From the NCBI RefSeq assembly GCF_003696265.1, contig NZ_RFFH01000028.1, positions 1 through 46,773 of the forward strand: a DNA stretch of 46,773 nucleotides. The letters are read 5' to 3'. The translations under genes were made by a program, and so were the position numbers. This document shows, one piece after another, positions 16,772 through 24,844 of the stretch. Position 1 is the first letter of the stretch; each line of letters begins with the position of its first letter. The DNA is from Nocardia stercoris (GTDB taxonomy: Bacteria > Actinomycetota > Actinomycetes > Mycobacteriales > Mycobacteriaceae). The notes below the pieces were generated by a model that saw only the letters and a list, made by a program, of their open reading frames with translations, was not told the DNA's origin and ran no database searches.

Positions 16772-17515
16772 CTATCCGGTCAGCCAGATCGCCTCTGCCG
16801 CAGGGCTACCCAGATCCAGCTCTCGCTCCCCGACGGTGATCGCGATGGTGCCCGCGAAATCCCGCCGCTCGGCGACGGTGATCACCGTGTCCAGCGCGAT
16901 GCCGACCGAGTCGAAGTAGCGGAGCATTGCGGGATCGTTGTCGGAAATCCGTGCCACGCGGCCGGATTCGCCTGCCTGGAACGCTGAGAGCTGGCGGGCG
17001 GGTGGGGTGGGCACCCAGCCGTCCACCGACGGGATCGGGTCGCCGTGCGGATCGCGATCGGGGTGGCCGAGTTTGGCGTCGATGCGGTTCATCAGCGTCT
17101 CCGACACCGCGTGCTCGAGGATCTCGGCCTCGTCGTGCACCTCGTCCCAGCCGTAGCCGAGTTCGCGCACCAGGAAGGTCTCGATCAGCCGGTGCCGGCG
17201 CACCATGGCGACCGCGGCCCGCCCACCGGACTCGGTGAGGGTGATCGAGCCGTAGCGGGCGTGGTCGACCAGGCCCTGATCGGACAGCTTGCGCACCGCC
17301 TCCGACACGGTCGACGCCGAGACGCCGATCCGTTCGGCGAGCAGTTTGGTGGTCACCTTCTCCTGCGACCACTCCTGGGCAGTCCAGATGACCTTCAGAT
17401 AATCCTGGGCGACCGACGACAGGCCAGGGGCGAGATTGTCGGCGGCGGCGCCGCCCTGTGGTTCGGACGGATCTGCGAGCTCACGGCGGGTCGAGGTGTC
17501 GCGTTTTCCGGGCAC
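16772..17515 (-). CDS. sirR: DtxR/MntR-family metal-dependent transcriptional repressor
   Basis: This 247-residue regulator has the three-part DtxR layout. An N-terminal winged helix (LAPGLSSVAQDYLKVIWTAQ through TTKLLAERIGVSASTVSEAVRKL) is followed by a dimerisation and metal-binding domain with HRLIETFLV, Glu/His-rich DEVHDEAEILEHAVS and HPDRDPHGDPIP, and a C-terminal FeoA/SH3-like domain. Such proteins repress Mn or Fe uptake genes when loaded with metal. Position next to ribF matches SirR (Rv2788). The start is taken as GTG 17515, consistent with family length plus a roughly 25-residue charged N-terminal extension. It is divergent from ribF, and a 16-bp perfect palindrome lies in the shared intergenic region. 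Confidence 0.9.
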   Translation of the reverse strand: MPGKRDTSTRRELADPSEPQGGAAADNLAPGLSSVAQDYLKVIWTAQEWSQEKVTTKLLAERIGVSASTVSEAVRKLSDQGLVDHARYGSITLTESGGRAAVAMVRRHRLIETFLVRELGYGWDEVHDEAEILEHAVSETLMNRIDAKLGHPDRDPHGDPIPSVDGWVPTPPARQLSAFQAGESGRVARISDNDPAMLRYFDSVGIALDTVITVAERRDFAGTIAITVGERELDLGSPAAEAIWLTG

Positions 17516-17669
17516 ATCGTCCAGCCTAGGCGGTCGGGCGCCGGAGATGGGAAAGCCGCTCGCAGCCGCACACCGGACGATCCGTCGATCGCGGCGCCAG
17601 GACTTCGCCGGCGCGGACACCGACCCTGGCGCGCACACCGGCGGTCGGCGTGTCGATGCTGCGACGCGG

Positions 17670-17685
17670 CGGTCACGCGTGACCG
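17670..17685. promoter_or_regulatory. 16-bp perfect palindrome between sirR and ribF
   Basis: CGGTCACGCGTGACCG reads identically on both strands. It lies 155 bases upstream of the sirR start and 61 bases upstream of the ribF start, so it could regulate either. It does not closely resemble the AT-rich boxes of IdeR or MntR, so the cognate factor is unclear. Confidence 0.5.
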
Positions 17686-17733
17686 AGTGGTGAATATCGG
17701 GCAGCCGTGATTTCGATGGTGCGGGGGCTTGCG

Positions 17734-17739
17734 TACGCT
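17734..17739 (+). promoter_or_regulatory. -10 element for probable leaderless ribF
   Basis: TACGCT ends seven bases before GTG 17747. This spacing puts the transcription start at or next to the initiation codon, the usual arrangement of leaderless actinobacterial genes. No ribosome-binding site precedes the GTG, which is consistent. Confidence 0.45.
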
Positions 17740-17746
17740 TCGGGGT

Positions 17747-18706
17747 GTGCAGAGATGGCGAAGTCTCGACGAGATGCCCCCGGACTGGGGCCGCTGCGTG
17801 CTCACGATCGGGGTTTTCGACGGCGTGCACCGCGGCCATGCCCAGCTGATCGGGCGCGCGGTGAAATCCGCTGCCGTGCGGGGCGTTCCGTCGGTGCTGA
17901 TGACGTTCGACCCGCATCCGATGGAGGTGGTCCGCCCGGGTTCGCATCCCGCGCAGCTCACCACCCTCACCCGGCGGGCGGAACTGGTCGAGGAACTGGG
18001 CATCGACGTCTTCTGCGTGATGCCCTTCACCCACGAGTTCATGAAGCTCGACCCCGGTGAATACGTGCACGACCTGCTGGTGGAACGGCTGCATGTCGCC
18101 GAGGTCGTCGTCGGCGACAACTTCACCTTCGGCAAGAAGGCCGCCGGCACCGTGGACACCATGCGCGAGCTGGGCGGCCGCTTCGGCTTCGAGGTCGACG
18201 GCGTCAAGCTGGTCGGCGAGCACGCGGTCACCTTCTCCTCCACCTACATTCGCGCCTGCGTCGACGCCGGTGACATGGCGGCCGCCGCCGACGCGCTGGG
18301 CCGCCCGCACCGCGTCGAGGGCGTGGTCGTGCACGGCGACGGCCGCGGCCGCGAACTCGGCTACCCGACGGCCAACATCGCGCCGCCCGAGCACGCCGCC
18401 ATTCCCGCCGACGGCGTGTACGCGGCGTGGTTCACCGTCCTCACCCCCGGACCCGGCGGCACCACAGTGCCCGGCAAGCGGGCCATGGCCGCGGTCTCGG
18501 TCGGCACCAACCCGACCTTCTCCGGCCGCACCCGCACCGTGGAGGCGTACGTCCTCGACGCCGACGTCGACCTGTACGGGCAGCACGTGGCCGTCGATTT
18601 CGTCGCCCACCTGCGCGGCATGGTGAAATTCGACTCCATCGAGGACCTGATCGCCGAGATGGGCCGCGACGTCGAACGCACCCGCGAGGTGCTCGCCGGA
18701 CAGTGA
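17747..18706 (+). CDS. ribF: bifunctional riboflavin kinase / FAD synthetase
   Basis: RibF phosphorylates riboflavin to FMN and adenylylates FMN to FAD. The N-terminal nucleotidyltransferase half has GVFDGVHRGHAQLI (residues about 24-37), TFDPHP and FSSTYIRACV. The C-terminal riboflavin kinase half has GYPTANI and the NPTFSGRTRTVEAYVLD segment with its catalytic Glu. The 319 residues are normal for the family. The start at GTG 17747 gives MQRWRSLDEMPPDWG, matching mycobacterial RibF; TTG 17729 would add six residues but overlaps the -10. rpsO follows 130 bases downstream. Confidence 0.96.
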   Translation: MQRWRSLDEMPPDWGRCVLTIGVFDGVHRGHAQLIGRAVKSAAVRGVPSVLMTFDPHPMEVVRPGSHPAQLTTLTRRAELVEELGIDVFCVMPFTHEFMKLDPGEYVHDLLVERLHVAEVVVGDNFTFGKKAAGTVDTMRELGGRFGFEVDGVKLVGEHAVTFSSTYIRACVDAGDMAAAADALGRPHRVEGVVVHGDGRGRELGYPTANIAPPEHAAIPADGVYAAWFTVLTPGPGGTTVPGKRAMAAVSVGTNPTFSGRTRTVEAYVLDADVDLYGQHVAVDFVAHLRGMVKFDSIEDLIAEMGRDVERTREVLAGQ

Positions 18707-18836
18707 CCGGCCCCCGGCGCAGCGTCAGCGTGCGGTACCGGTACGCTGGCTCCTCGGGTTTGCTGCGGTCCGCGGCGGCTGCCCACCCGGGCTTGCCCGG
18801 TCATCATGAGCGCGGACTGGAACACCAGGAGACGAC

Positions 18837-19106
18837 GTGGCGCTGACCACCGAGCAGAAGAAGGCGATCCTCGCCGAGTACGGCCTGCACGAGACGGACA
18901 CCGGTTCGCCGGAGGCCCAGATCGCGATGCTGTCGAAGCGGATCGCCGACATCACCGAGCACCTCAAGAAGCACAAGCACGACCACCACACCCGCCACGG
19001 TCTGATGGCGCTGATCGGTCGTCGCAAGCGGCTGTCGAAGTACCTGCAGAACAAGGACATCGCGCGGTACCGCACGCTGATCGAGCGGCTCGGCCTGCGT
19101 CGCTGA
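18837..19106 (+). CDS. rpsO: 30S ribosomal protein S15
   Basis: S15 binds the central domain of 16S rRNA early in 30S assembly and forms bridge B4. The 89-residue protein is full length and contains the conserved DTGSPEAQIAMLSKRI segment, HLKKHKHDHHTRHGL and GRRKRLSKYL. The GTG start is preceded by CAGGAGACGAC (AGGAGA at 18826-18831). The rpsO-pnp order is conserved widely. In M. tuberculosis lppU lies between them; here there is only a 407-base gap containing a strong hairpin. Confidence 0.98.
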   Translation: MALTTEQKKAILAEYGLHETDTGSPEAQIAMLSKRIADITEHLKKHKHDHHTRHGLMALIGRRKRLSKYLQNKDIARYRTLIERLGLRR

Positions 19107-19513
19107 TCCTCGGCGCACAGACACGCTGAGTAGGACGACACACAGATCTGCAACCTAGGCAGTTCGCAAGACAGCCGACGGGGAGGCATAGAATCTCCCC
19201 GTCGGCTTGTCGTGTGTCCGGACCGGGAACGGTGGCGGGCACGACAGCACGACAACACACACAGCCGTAGACACGCTCGTTCGTGGCGTCGGTCTTCGGT
19301 AGTGGCCTTTCGACACGATGCGATGCGTCGTTGGGCTTCGATCGATGACCGCCTCCGCGCGTTCCCAAGGGGGAACAACCGGGCGTGCGCGGTGCAGCCA
19401 CACGGGCTGCGACGCCCCGGCCGGGTACGGCTGACATCCCGCTGAGGGAACCATGCCGGATCGCGCAAGACGTGCGCTGGATCCGGCGAAGACGAGAGGT
19501 TGAGAACAGAACA
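19107..19513. other. rpsO-pnp intergenic region
   Basis: No gene is seen in these 407 bases. The region holds a 13-bp hairpin (19173-19207), which may terminate rpsO transcripts or serve as an RNase processing site, and presumably the pnp promoter and leader. The pnp leader after the hairpin is about 300 bases, long enough for post-transcriptional control, but I see no known riboswitch. Confidence 0.5.
19173..19207. terminator. 13-bp perfect hairpin between rpsO and pnp
   Basis: The arms 19173-19185 and 19195-19207 pair perfectly around a 9-base loop, with further pairing of ACA/TGT just outside across a one-base bulge. No T-run follows. It could be a terminator of rpsO or the processing hairpin of the pnp leader. 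Confidence 0.65.
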
Positions 19514-21796
19514 ATGGCAGAAACCAAGACCAGCTCCGCCGTCGAGGTCGAACCGGGCGTATTCGAGTCGGTCGCCCTCATCGACAACGGGAGCTACGGC
19601 ACCCGCACCATCCGCTTCGAGACCGGCCGCCTCGCCAAGCAGGCCGCCGGCTCCGTGGTCGCCTACCTGGACGAGGAGACCATGCTGCTGTCGGCGACGA
19701 CCGCCGGCAAGTCCCCGAAGGACCAGTTCGACTTCTTCCCGCTGACCGTCGACGTCGAAGAGCGCATGTACGCCGCGGGCCGCATCCCGGGCTCGTTCTT
19801 CCGTCGCGAGGGCCGGCCCTCCACCGACGCGATCCTGACCTGCCGCCTGATCGACCGGCCGCTGCGTCCGTCGTTCGTCGACGGCCTGCGCAACGAGATC
19901 CAGGTCGTGGTCACGGTCCTGTCGCTGGACCCGAAGGACCTCTACGACGTGGTCGCGATCAACGCGGCCTCGGCGTCCACCCAGATCGCCGGCCTGCCGT
20001 TCTCCGGCCCGGTCGGTGGCGTGCGTGTGGCGCTGATCGGTGGCCAGTGGGTCGCGTTCCCGACCGTCGAGCAGCTCGAGGGCGCGGTCTTCGACATGGT
20101 CGTGGCCGGTCGGGTGACCGAGTCCGGTGACGTCGCGATCATGATGGTCGAGGCCGAGGCCACCGACAACGTGCTCGAGCTGATCGACGGCGGCGCCACC
20201 GCCCCGACCGAGATCGTGGTGGCCGAGGGCCTCGAGGCGGCCAAGCCGTTCATCGCCCGCCTCTGCCGCGCGCAGGCCGACCTGGCCGAGCTGGCGGCGA
20301 AGCCGACCGGCGAGTTCCCGCTGTTCCTGCCCTACGAGCAGGACGTGTACCAGGTCGTCGAGAACACCGCCAAGACCCCGCTGGACGCGGCGCTGTCCAT
20401 CGCCGACAAGCAGCAGCGTGAGGCCCGCATCGACGAGATCAAGCTCGAGGTGCTGTCCTCGATCGGCGAGGACTTCGCCGGTCGCGAGAAGGAGATCGGC
20501 GCGGCGTTCCGCTCGGTCACCAAGAAGCTTGTGCGCCAGCGCATCCTGACCGACGGCTTCCGCATCGACGGTCGTGGCGTGTCCGACATCCGGGCGTTGT
20601 CGGCCGAGGTCGCGGTCGTGCCGCGGGCGCACGGTTCGGCGCTGTTCGAGCGCGGCGAGACCCAGATCATGGGTGTCACCACGCTGGACATGGTGAAGAT
20701 GGCCCAGCAGGTCGACTCGCTCGGCCCGGAGACCACCAAGCGCTACATGCACCACTACAACTTCCCGCCGTTCTCCACCGGTGAGACCGGCCGCGTCGGT
20801 TCGCCGAAGCGGCGCGAGATCGGCCACGGCGCGCTCGCCGAGCGCGCCCTGATGCCGGTGCTGCCCTCGCAGGAGGAGTTCCCGTACGCGATCCGTCAGG
20901 TGTCGGAAGCGTTGGGCTCCAACGGTTCCACCTCGATGGGTTCGGTGTGTGCCTCGACCCTGTCGCTGCTGAACGCCGGTGTGCCGCTGAAGGCGCCGGT
21001 CGCCGGTATCGCCATGGGCCTGGTGTCCGACGAGGTCACCAACACTGCTGGCGAGAAGGAGACCCGCTTCGTCGCGCTGACCGACATCCTCGGTGCCGAG
21101 GACGCGTTCGGTGACATGGACTTCAAGGTCGCCGGTACCCCGGAGTTCGTCACCGCGCTGCAGCTGGACACCAAGCTGGACGGTATCCCCTCGAAGGTGC
21201 TGGCCGGTGCGCTGAACCAGGCCCGCGACGCGCGCCTGACCATCCTGGACGTGATGGCCGAGGCCATCGCCACCCCGGACGAGATGAGCCCGTACGCCCC
21301 GCGCGTGACGGCCATCAAGATCCCGGTCGACAAGATCGGCGAGGTGATCGGGCCGAAGGGCAAGGTCATCAACCAGATCACCGAGGACACCGGCGCCAAC
21401 ATCTCCATCGAGGACGATGGCACCGTGTTCGTCGGCGCGACCGACGGCCCGTCGGCGCAGGCGGCGATCGACATGATCAACGCCATCGCGAACCCGCAGC
21501 TGCCGAAGGTCGGCGAGCGCTACCTGGGCACGGTCGTCAAGACCACCGCCTTCGGCGCGTTCGTCTCGCTGCTGCCGGGCCGCGACGGTCTGGTGCACAT
21601 CTCGAAGCTGGGTAACGGCAAGCGGGTCGGCAAGGTCGAGGACGTGGTGAACGTCGGCGACAAGATCCGGGTCGAGATCGCCGACATCGACAACCGCGGC
21701 AAGATCTCGCTGGTTCCGGTCGAGGAGGAGTCCGCGGGCGTCTCGGACGAGGCCCCCGCCGACGAGGCCGCTGCGGCAGACGCCGGTGTCGAGTAA
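19514..21796 (+). CDS. pnp: polyribonucleotide nucleotidyltransferase (PNPase)
   Basis: PNPase performs phosphate-dependent 3'-to-5' RNA decay and can add 3' tails. In actinobacteria it is also called GpsI. The 760-residue protein has two RNase PH domains (the first with FFPLTVDVEERMYAAGRIPGS-like sequence; the second with HHYNFPPFSTGETGRVG and the SNGSTSMGSVCAS active-site region), then a KH domain (IGEVIGPKGKVINQI), an S1 domain (GTVVKTTAFGAFVSLLPGRDGLVHIS) and an acidic Ala/Glu/Asp tail. ATG 19514 matches the family N-terminus. The frame is open further upstream, but that part is not conserved. pepR begins ten bases after the stop. Confidence 0.98.
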   Translation: MAETKTSSAVEVEPGVFESVALIDNGSYGTRTIRFETGRLAKQAAGSVVAYLDEETMLLSATTAGKSPKDQFDFFPLTVDVEERMYAAGRIPGSFFRREGRPSTDAILTCRLIDRPLRPSFVDGLRNEIQVVVTVLSLDPKDLYDVVAINAASASTQIAGLPFSGPVGGVRVALIGGQWVAFPTVEQLEGAVFDMVVAGRVTESGDVAIMMVEAEATDNVLELIDGGATAPTEIVVAEGLEAAKPFIARLCRAQADLAELAAKPTGEFPLFLPYEQDVYQVVENTAKTPLDAALSIADKQQREARIDEIKLEVLSSIGEDFAGREKEIGAAFRSVTKKLVRQRILTDGFRIDGRGVSDIRALSAEVAVVPRAHGSALFERGETQIMGVTTLDMVKMAQQVDSLGPETTKRYMHHYNFPPFSTGETGRVGSPKRREIGHGALAERALMPVLPSQEEFPYAIRQVSEALGSNGSTSMGSVCASTLSLLNAGVPLKAPVAGIAMGLVSDEVTNTAGEKETRFVALTDILGAEDAFGDMDFKVAGTPEFVTALQLDTKLDGIPSKVLAGALNQARDARLTILDVMAEAIATPDEMSPYAPRVTAIKIPVDKIGEVIGPKGKVINQITEDTGANISIEDDGTVFVGATDGPSAQAAIDMINAIANPQLPKVGERYLGTVVKTTAFGAFVSLLPGRDGLVHISKLGNGKRVGKVEDVVNVGDKIRVEIADIDNRGKISLVPVEEESAGVSDEAPADEAAAADAGVE

Positions 21797-21806
21797 TCAT
21801 TACTGA

Positions 21807-23240
21807 GTGACGAAGAAGCAGGACGAGGCGGCCGGCGTGAACTCGCCGGCCGCCGCCCCCGCGGGTATGCGGGGCGATACCGCGGCTCGCACCGCCCCCT
21901 TGCTCGTATCCGGGCAAGGGGGCCCTGTGCTGCTATCCGCGGATTCCGCGGCCGACAGCGGGGTGCGGCGCACCGTGCTGCCGGGTGGGTTGCGCGTGGT
22001 GACCGAGCACGTGCCGGGCGTGCGTTCGGCGTCGGTCGGGGTGTGGGTCGGGGTCGGCTCGCGAGACGAGGGCCCGACGGTGGCCGGTGCCGCGCACTTC
22101 CTCGAACATCTGCTGTTCAAGTCGACACCCACGCGCTCGGCGCTGGATATCGCGCAGGCGGTCGACGCGGTCGGCGGGGAGCTGAACGCGTTCACCGCCA
22201 AGGAACAGACCTGCTACTACGCCCATGTGCTGGACGAGGATCTGCCGCTCGCGGTGGATCTGGTGTCGGACGTGGTGCTGCGCGGACTGTGCCGGGCCGA
22301 GGACGTGGCCGTCGAGCGCCAGGTGGTGCTGGAAGAGATCGCCATGCGTGACGACGACCCGGAGGACATCGTCGGCGACACCTTCCTGACCGCACTGTTC
22401 GGTGACCATCCGGTCGGGCGACCGGTGATCGGCACGGTCGAATCGATCGAGACCATGACGGCCGCGCAGCTGCGCGGCTTCCACCTGCGCCGGTACCGCC
22501 CGGACCGCATGGTGGTGGCGGTGGCCGGCAACATCGAGCACGAGCGGGTCGTCGAGCTGGTGCATCGCGCGTTCGGTGACCGGCTCGAGCCGGGCCTGGA
22601 ACCGGCGCCGCGCCGCGAGGGCCGCTACCGCGCGCGCACCGAACCGCAACTGAAGTGGATCCACCGCGACAGCGAACAGGCTCATCTTGTGTTCGGGGTG
22701 CGGGCTTACGGTCGGCACGAGGGGCGGCTGCGCTGGCCGCTGTCGGTTTTGAACACCGTGCTCGGCGGCGGGCTGAGTTCTCGCCTGTTCCAAGAGATCC
22801 GGGAGGAACGCGGCTTGGCGTACTCGGTGTATTCGAGCGTGGACACCTACGCCGACACCGGCGCCTTCTCGGTGTATCTGGGTTGCCAGCCCGAAAACCT
22901 CAGTGAGGTAACCACTTTGGCTCGGGGCGTGTTGGAGGATGTCGCCGCGAACGGCATCACCGACGCGGAGTGCGCGCGGGCCAAGGGTTCCCTGCGTGGG
23001 GGACTGGTTCTGGGACTGGAGGATTCGGGCTCGCGGATGAACCGGATCGGCCGCAGCGAACTGTCCTACGGCAACCACCGCAGTGTGTCGGAGACGCTGG
23101 CGCGGATCGACACGGTGACCACCGAGGAGGTGTCGGCGGTGGCACGCACACTGCTGGCGCGGCCGTACGCGGTGGCGTTGGCGGGACCGTTCCAGCGGTC
23201 GCGTGATGTACCGGCGGCGGTGCGGAAGCTGGTTCGCTGA
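21807..23240 (+). CDS. pepR: M16 family zinc metallopeptidase PepR
   Basis: This is an M16B (mitochondrial processing peptidase-like) zinc protease. The inverted zinc motif HFLEH is at residues about 97-101, with the downstream glutamate in VLEEIAMRDDDPED. The second-half Arg/Tyr substrate motif is in ERGLAYSVYSS. The 477 residues include an approximately 35-residue Ala/Gly-rich N-terminal extension. The gene starts at GTG 21807, ten bases after pnp, the gpsI-pepR order of M. tuberculosis (Rv2783c-Rv2782c), so the two are probably cotranscribed. The physiological substrate is not known from sequence. The gene ends before a 213-base gap. Confidence 0.94.
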   Translation: MTKKQDEAAGVNSPAAAPAGMRGDTAARTAPLLVSGQGGPVLLSADSAADSGVRRTVLPGGLRVVTEHVPGVRSASVGVWVGVGSRDEGPTVAGAAHFLEHLLFKSTPTRSALDIAQAVDAVGGELNAFTAKEQTCYYAHVLDEDLPLAVDLVSDVVLRGLCRAEDVAVERQVVLEEIAMRDDDPEDIVGDTFLTALFGDHPVGRPVIGTVESIETMTAAQLRGFHLRRYRPDRMVVAVAGNIEHERVVELVHRAFGDRLEPGLEPAPRREGRYRARTEPQLKWIHRDSEQAHLVFGVRAYGRHEGRLRWPLSVLNTVLGGGLSSRLFQEIREERGLAYSVYSSVDTYADTGAFSVYLGCQPENLSEVTTLARGVLEDVAANGITDAECARAKGSLRGGLVLGLEDSGSRMNRIGRSELSYGNHRSVSETLARIDTVTTEEVSAVARTLLARPYAVALAGPFQRSRDVPAAVRKLVR

Positions 23241-23453
23241 GCGGGGCGGCCGCTGCCTCGGGTGGCGCGAAAAGCCTTGGGACGACGCCGAAGGTCGTGC
23301 CCCGAGGCCGGAGGCTGTGCTCCGAGCGGGCGGTCGTGACGACGATCACGGATCATTAGCTCGGTTAACGGAATCAACGCGTTCGGTGGCAGGTTGGGTG
23401 TTGTGTAGCCGGGTGCCTGTTCCGGCTGCGTGATCATCCGATGGAGGGCACCG

Positions 23454-24665
23454 ATGACAGCAGCCGCCGCAATCCCGGCCGATTCCGAGGTCGGACGCCG
23501 CAGCCAGCGCTGGGCGTACGGGCTGATCCTGCTGGCCAGCGCGGTCGCGCTCGGCGTTTCCGGTGCTCCCGCGCCGCTGTACGGGCTGTACCAGAAGGAA
23601 TGGCATTTCTCGCCGCTCACCACCACGATCGTGTTCGCGGTGTACGCCGTGGCCGCCCTCGCCGCGGTGCTCGTGTCGGGCCGCATATCCGACTCGGTCG
23701 GCCGCAAGCCCGTGCTGATCGGCTCCTTCGTCACCATGGTCGCCGGCCTCGTTGTGTTCCTGCTCGCCGACAATGTGGCGATGCTGCTGGTGGCCCGCGC
23801 CCTGCACGGGATGGCGGTCGGCGCGACGGTCGTGGCCGGCGCCGCCGCCCTGCTGGACATGCGGCCGCAACAGGGTGCGCGGTCGGGCCAGTTGAGCGGC
23901 GTGGCCTTCAATCTCGGTATGTCGGTGGCGATCCTGGGTTCGGCGGCGCTGGCGCAGTACGCGCCGCACCCGCTGCGCACGCCCTACGTGGTGATCACCC
24001 TGCTGTGCCTGCTCATCGCCGCCGGGCTGGTCGCCATGGAGGAGACCCACGCCCACCGCGTACCCGGGCCCATCCGGATCGCGAAACCCGCTGTGCCGGG
24101 CGAGATCCGCGGTGACTTCTGGTTCTCCGCGGTCGGTGTGATGGCCTCCTGGTCGGTGCTGGGCGTGCTGCTGTCGCTGTATCCCGGGCTGGCCGCGCAG
24201 AAGACCGGGGTGCACAACCTGGTCTTCGGTGGCGCGGTGGTGGCCGCGACCGCGACCGCGGGGGCGCTGGCCCAGCTGACGGCGAGCGGGATCCCGGCCC
24301 GCCGCGCGGCCGTCATCGGCGACGTCGGTATGGCGGTGTCACTGCTGCTGACCATCCCGGCGCTGAACAGCCACAACTGGATCGTGGTACTCGCCGCCGG
24401 TGTGCTGCTGGGTGGCACCTTCGGGCTCGCGTTCGGTGGGTCGTTGCGGCACCTGTCGACGGTGGTACCGCAGGACAAGCGCGGCGAGACCATGTCGGCC
24501 TACTACCTGCTCGCCTACTCGGCCATGGCGTTGCCCACCGTGCTCGCGGGGTGGGCGGCCACGCAGTGGGGGATGTCGCGGATCTTCGCGCCCTTCGTGC
24601 TGGTGGTCGCGGGAGCGTGTGTGCTGGCCGCGGTACTCGGTCTGCGCAGTGGGCGCCGGGCCTGA
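23454..24665 (+). CDS. major facilitator superfamily transporter
   Basis: This 403-residue integral membrane protein has about twelve hydrophobic segments and the MFS loop 2-3 motif GRISDSVGRKPVLIG (around residue 75), typical of H+-coupled exporters such as drug or sugar-efflux permeases. The start ATG 23454 is preceded by GGAGGG (23443-23448); an upstream in-frame start at 23430 lacks support. No regulator is adjacent, and the substrate is unknown. It occupies the position held by unrelated genes in M. tuberculosis after pepR (ald in that genome). Confidence 0.88.
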   Translation: MTAAAAIPADSEVGRRSQRWAYGLILLASAVALGVSGAPAPLYGLYQKEWHFSPLTTTIVFAVYAVAALAAVLVSGRISDSVGRKPVLIGSFVTMVAGLVVFLLADNVAMLLVARALHGMAVGATVVAGAAALLDMRPQQGARSGQLSGVAFNLGMSVAILGSAALAQYAPHPLRTPYVVITLLCLLIAAGLVAMEETHAHRVPGPIRIAKPAVPGEIRGDFWFSAVGVMASWSVLGVLLSLYPGLAAQKTGVHNLVFGGAVVAATATAGALAQLTASGIPARRAAVIGDVGMAVSLLLTIPALNSHNWIVVLAAGVLLGGTFGLAFGGSLRHLSTVVPQDKRGETMSAYYLLAYSAMALPTVLAGWAATQWGMSRIFAPFVLVVAGACVLAAVLGLRSGRRA

Positions 24666-24844
24666 TCCGGTGAGGTTCGCCGGTGGACCCGGGATAGGGC
24701 CGAATCGTCTGTCGGCGTGCGGAACTCGCATAGCGTGACGGTCCGCGCATCGGCTCGCTAGGGTCGGGGTTTGGGTTAGGCTCGAAATCGCGTGTCTGCT
24801 CACGGTTTCGGGCCGCGCGCGGGATTCGCGGAAAGGCGGGCGGC

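Noticed and set aside
16772..18610. 612-residue frame covering sirR and the antisense of ribF
   Set aside because: Only the part from GTG 17515 encodes the DtxR-type protein; the upstream portion is antisense to ribF.
18725..21598. 957-residue minus-strand frame opposite rpsO and pnp
   Set aside because: Very long but antisense to two certain genes; long stop-free antisense frames are expected at this GC content.
23256..23307. Possible branched stem-loop after pepR (CCTCGGG/CCCGAGG)
   Set aside because: The pairing is imperfect, with a long interior; too weak to call a terminator.
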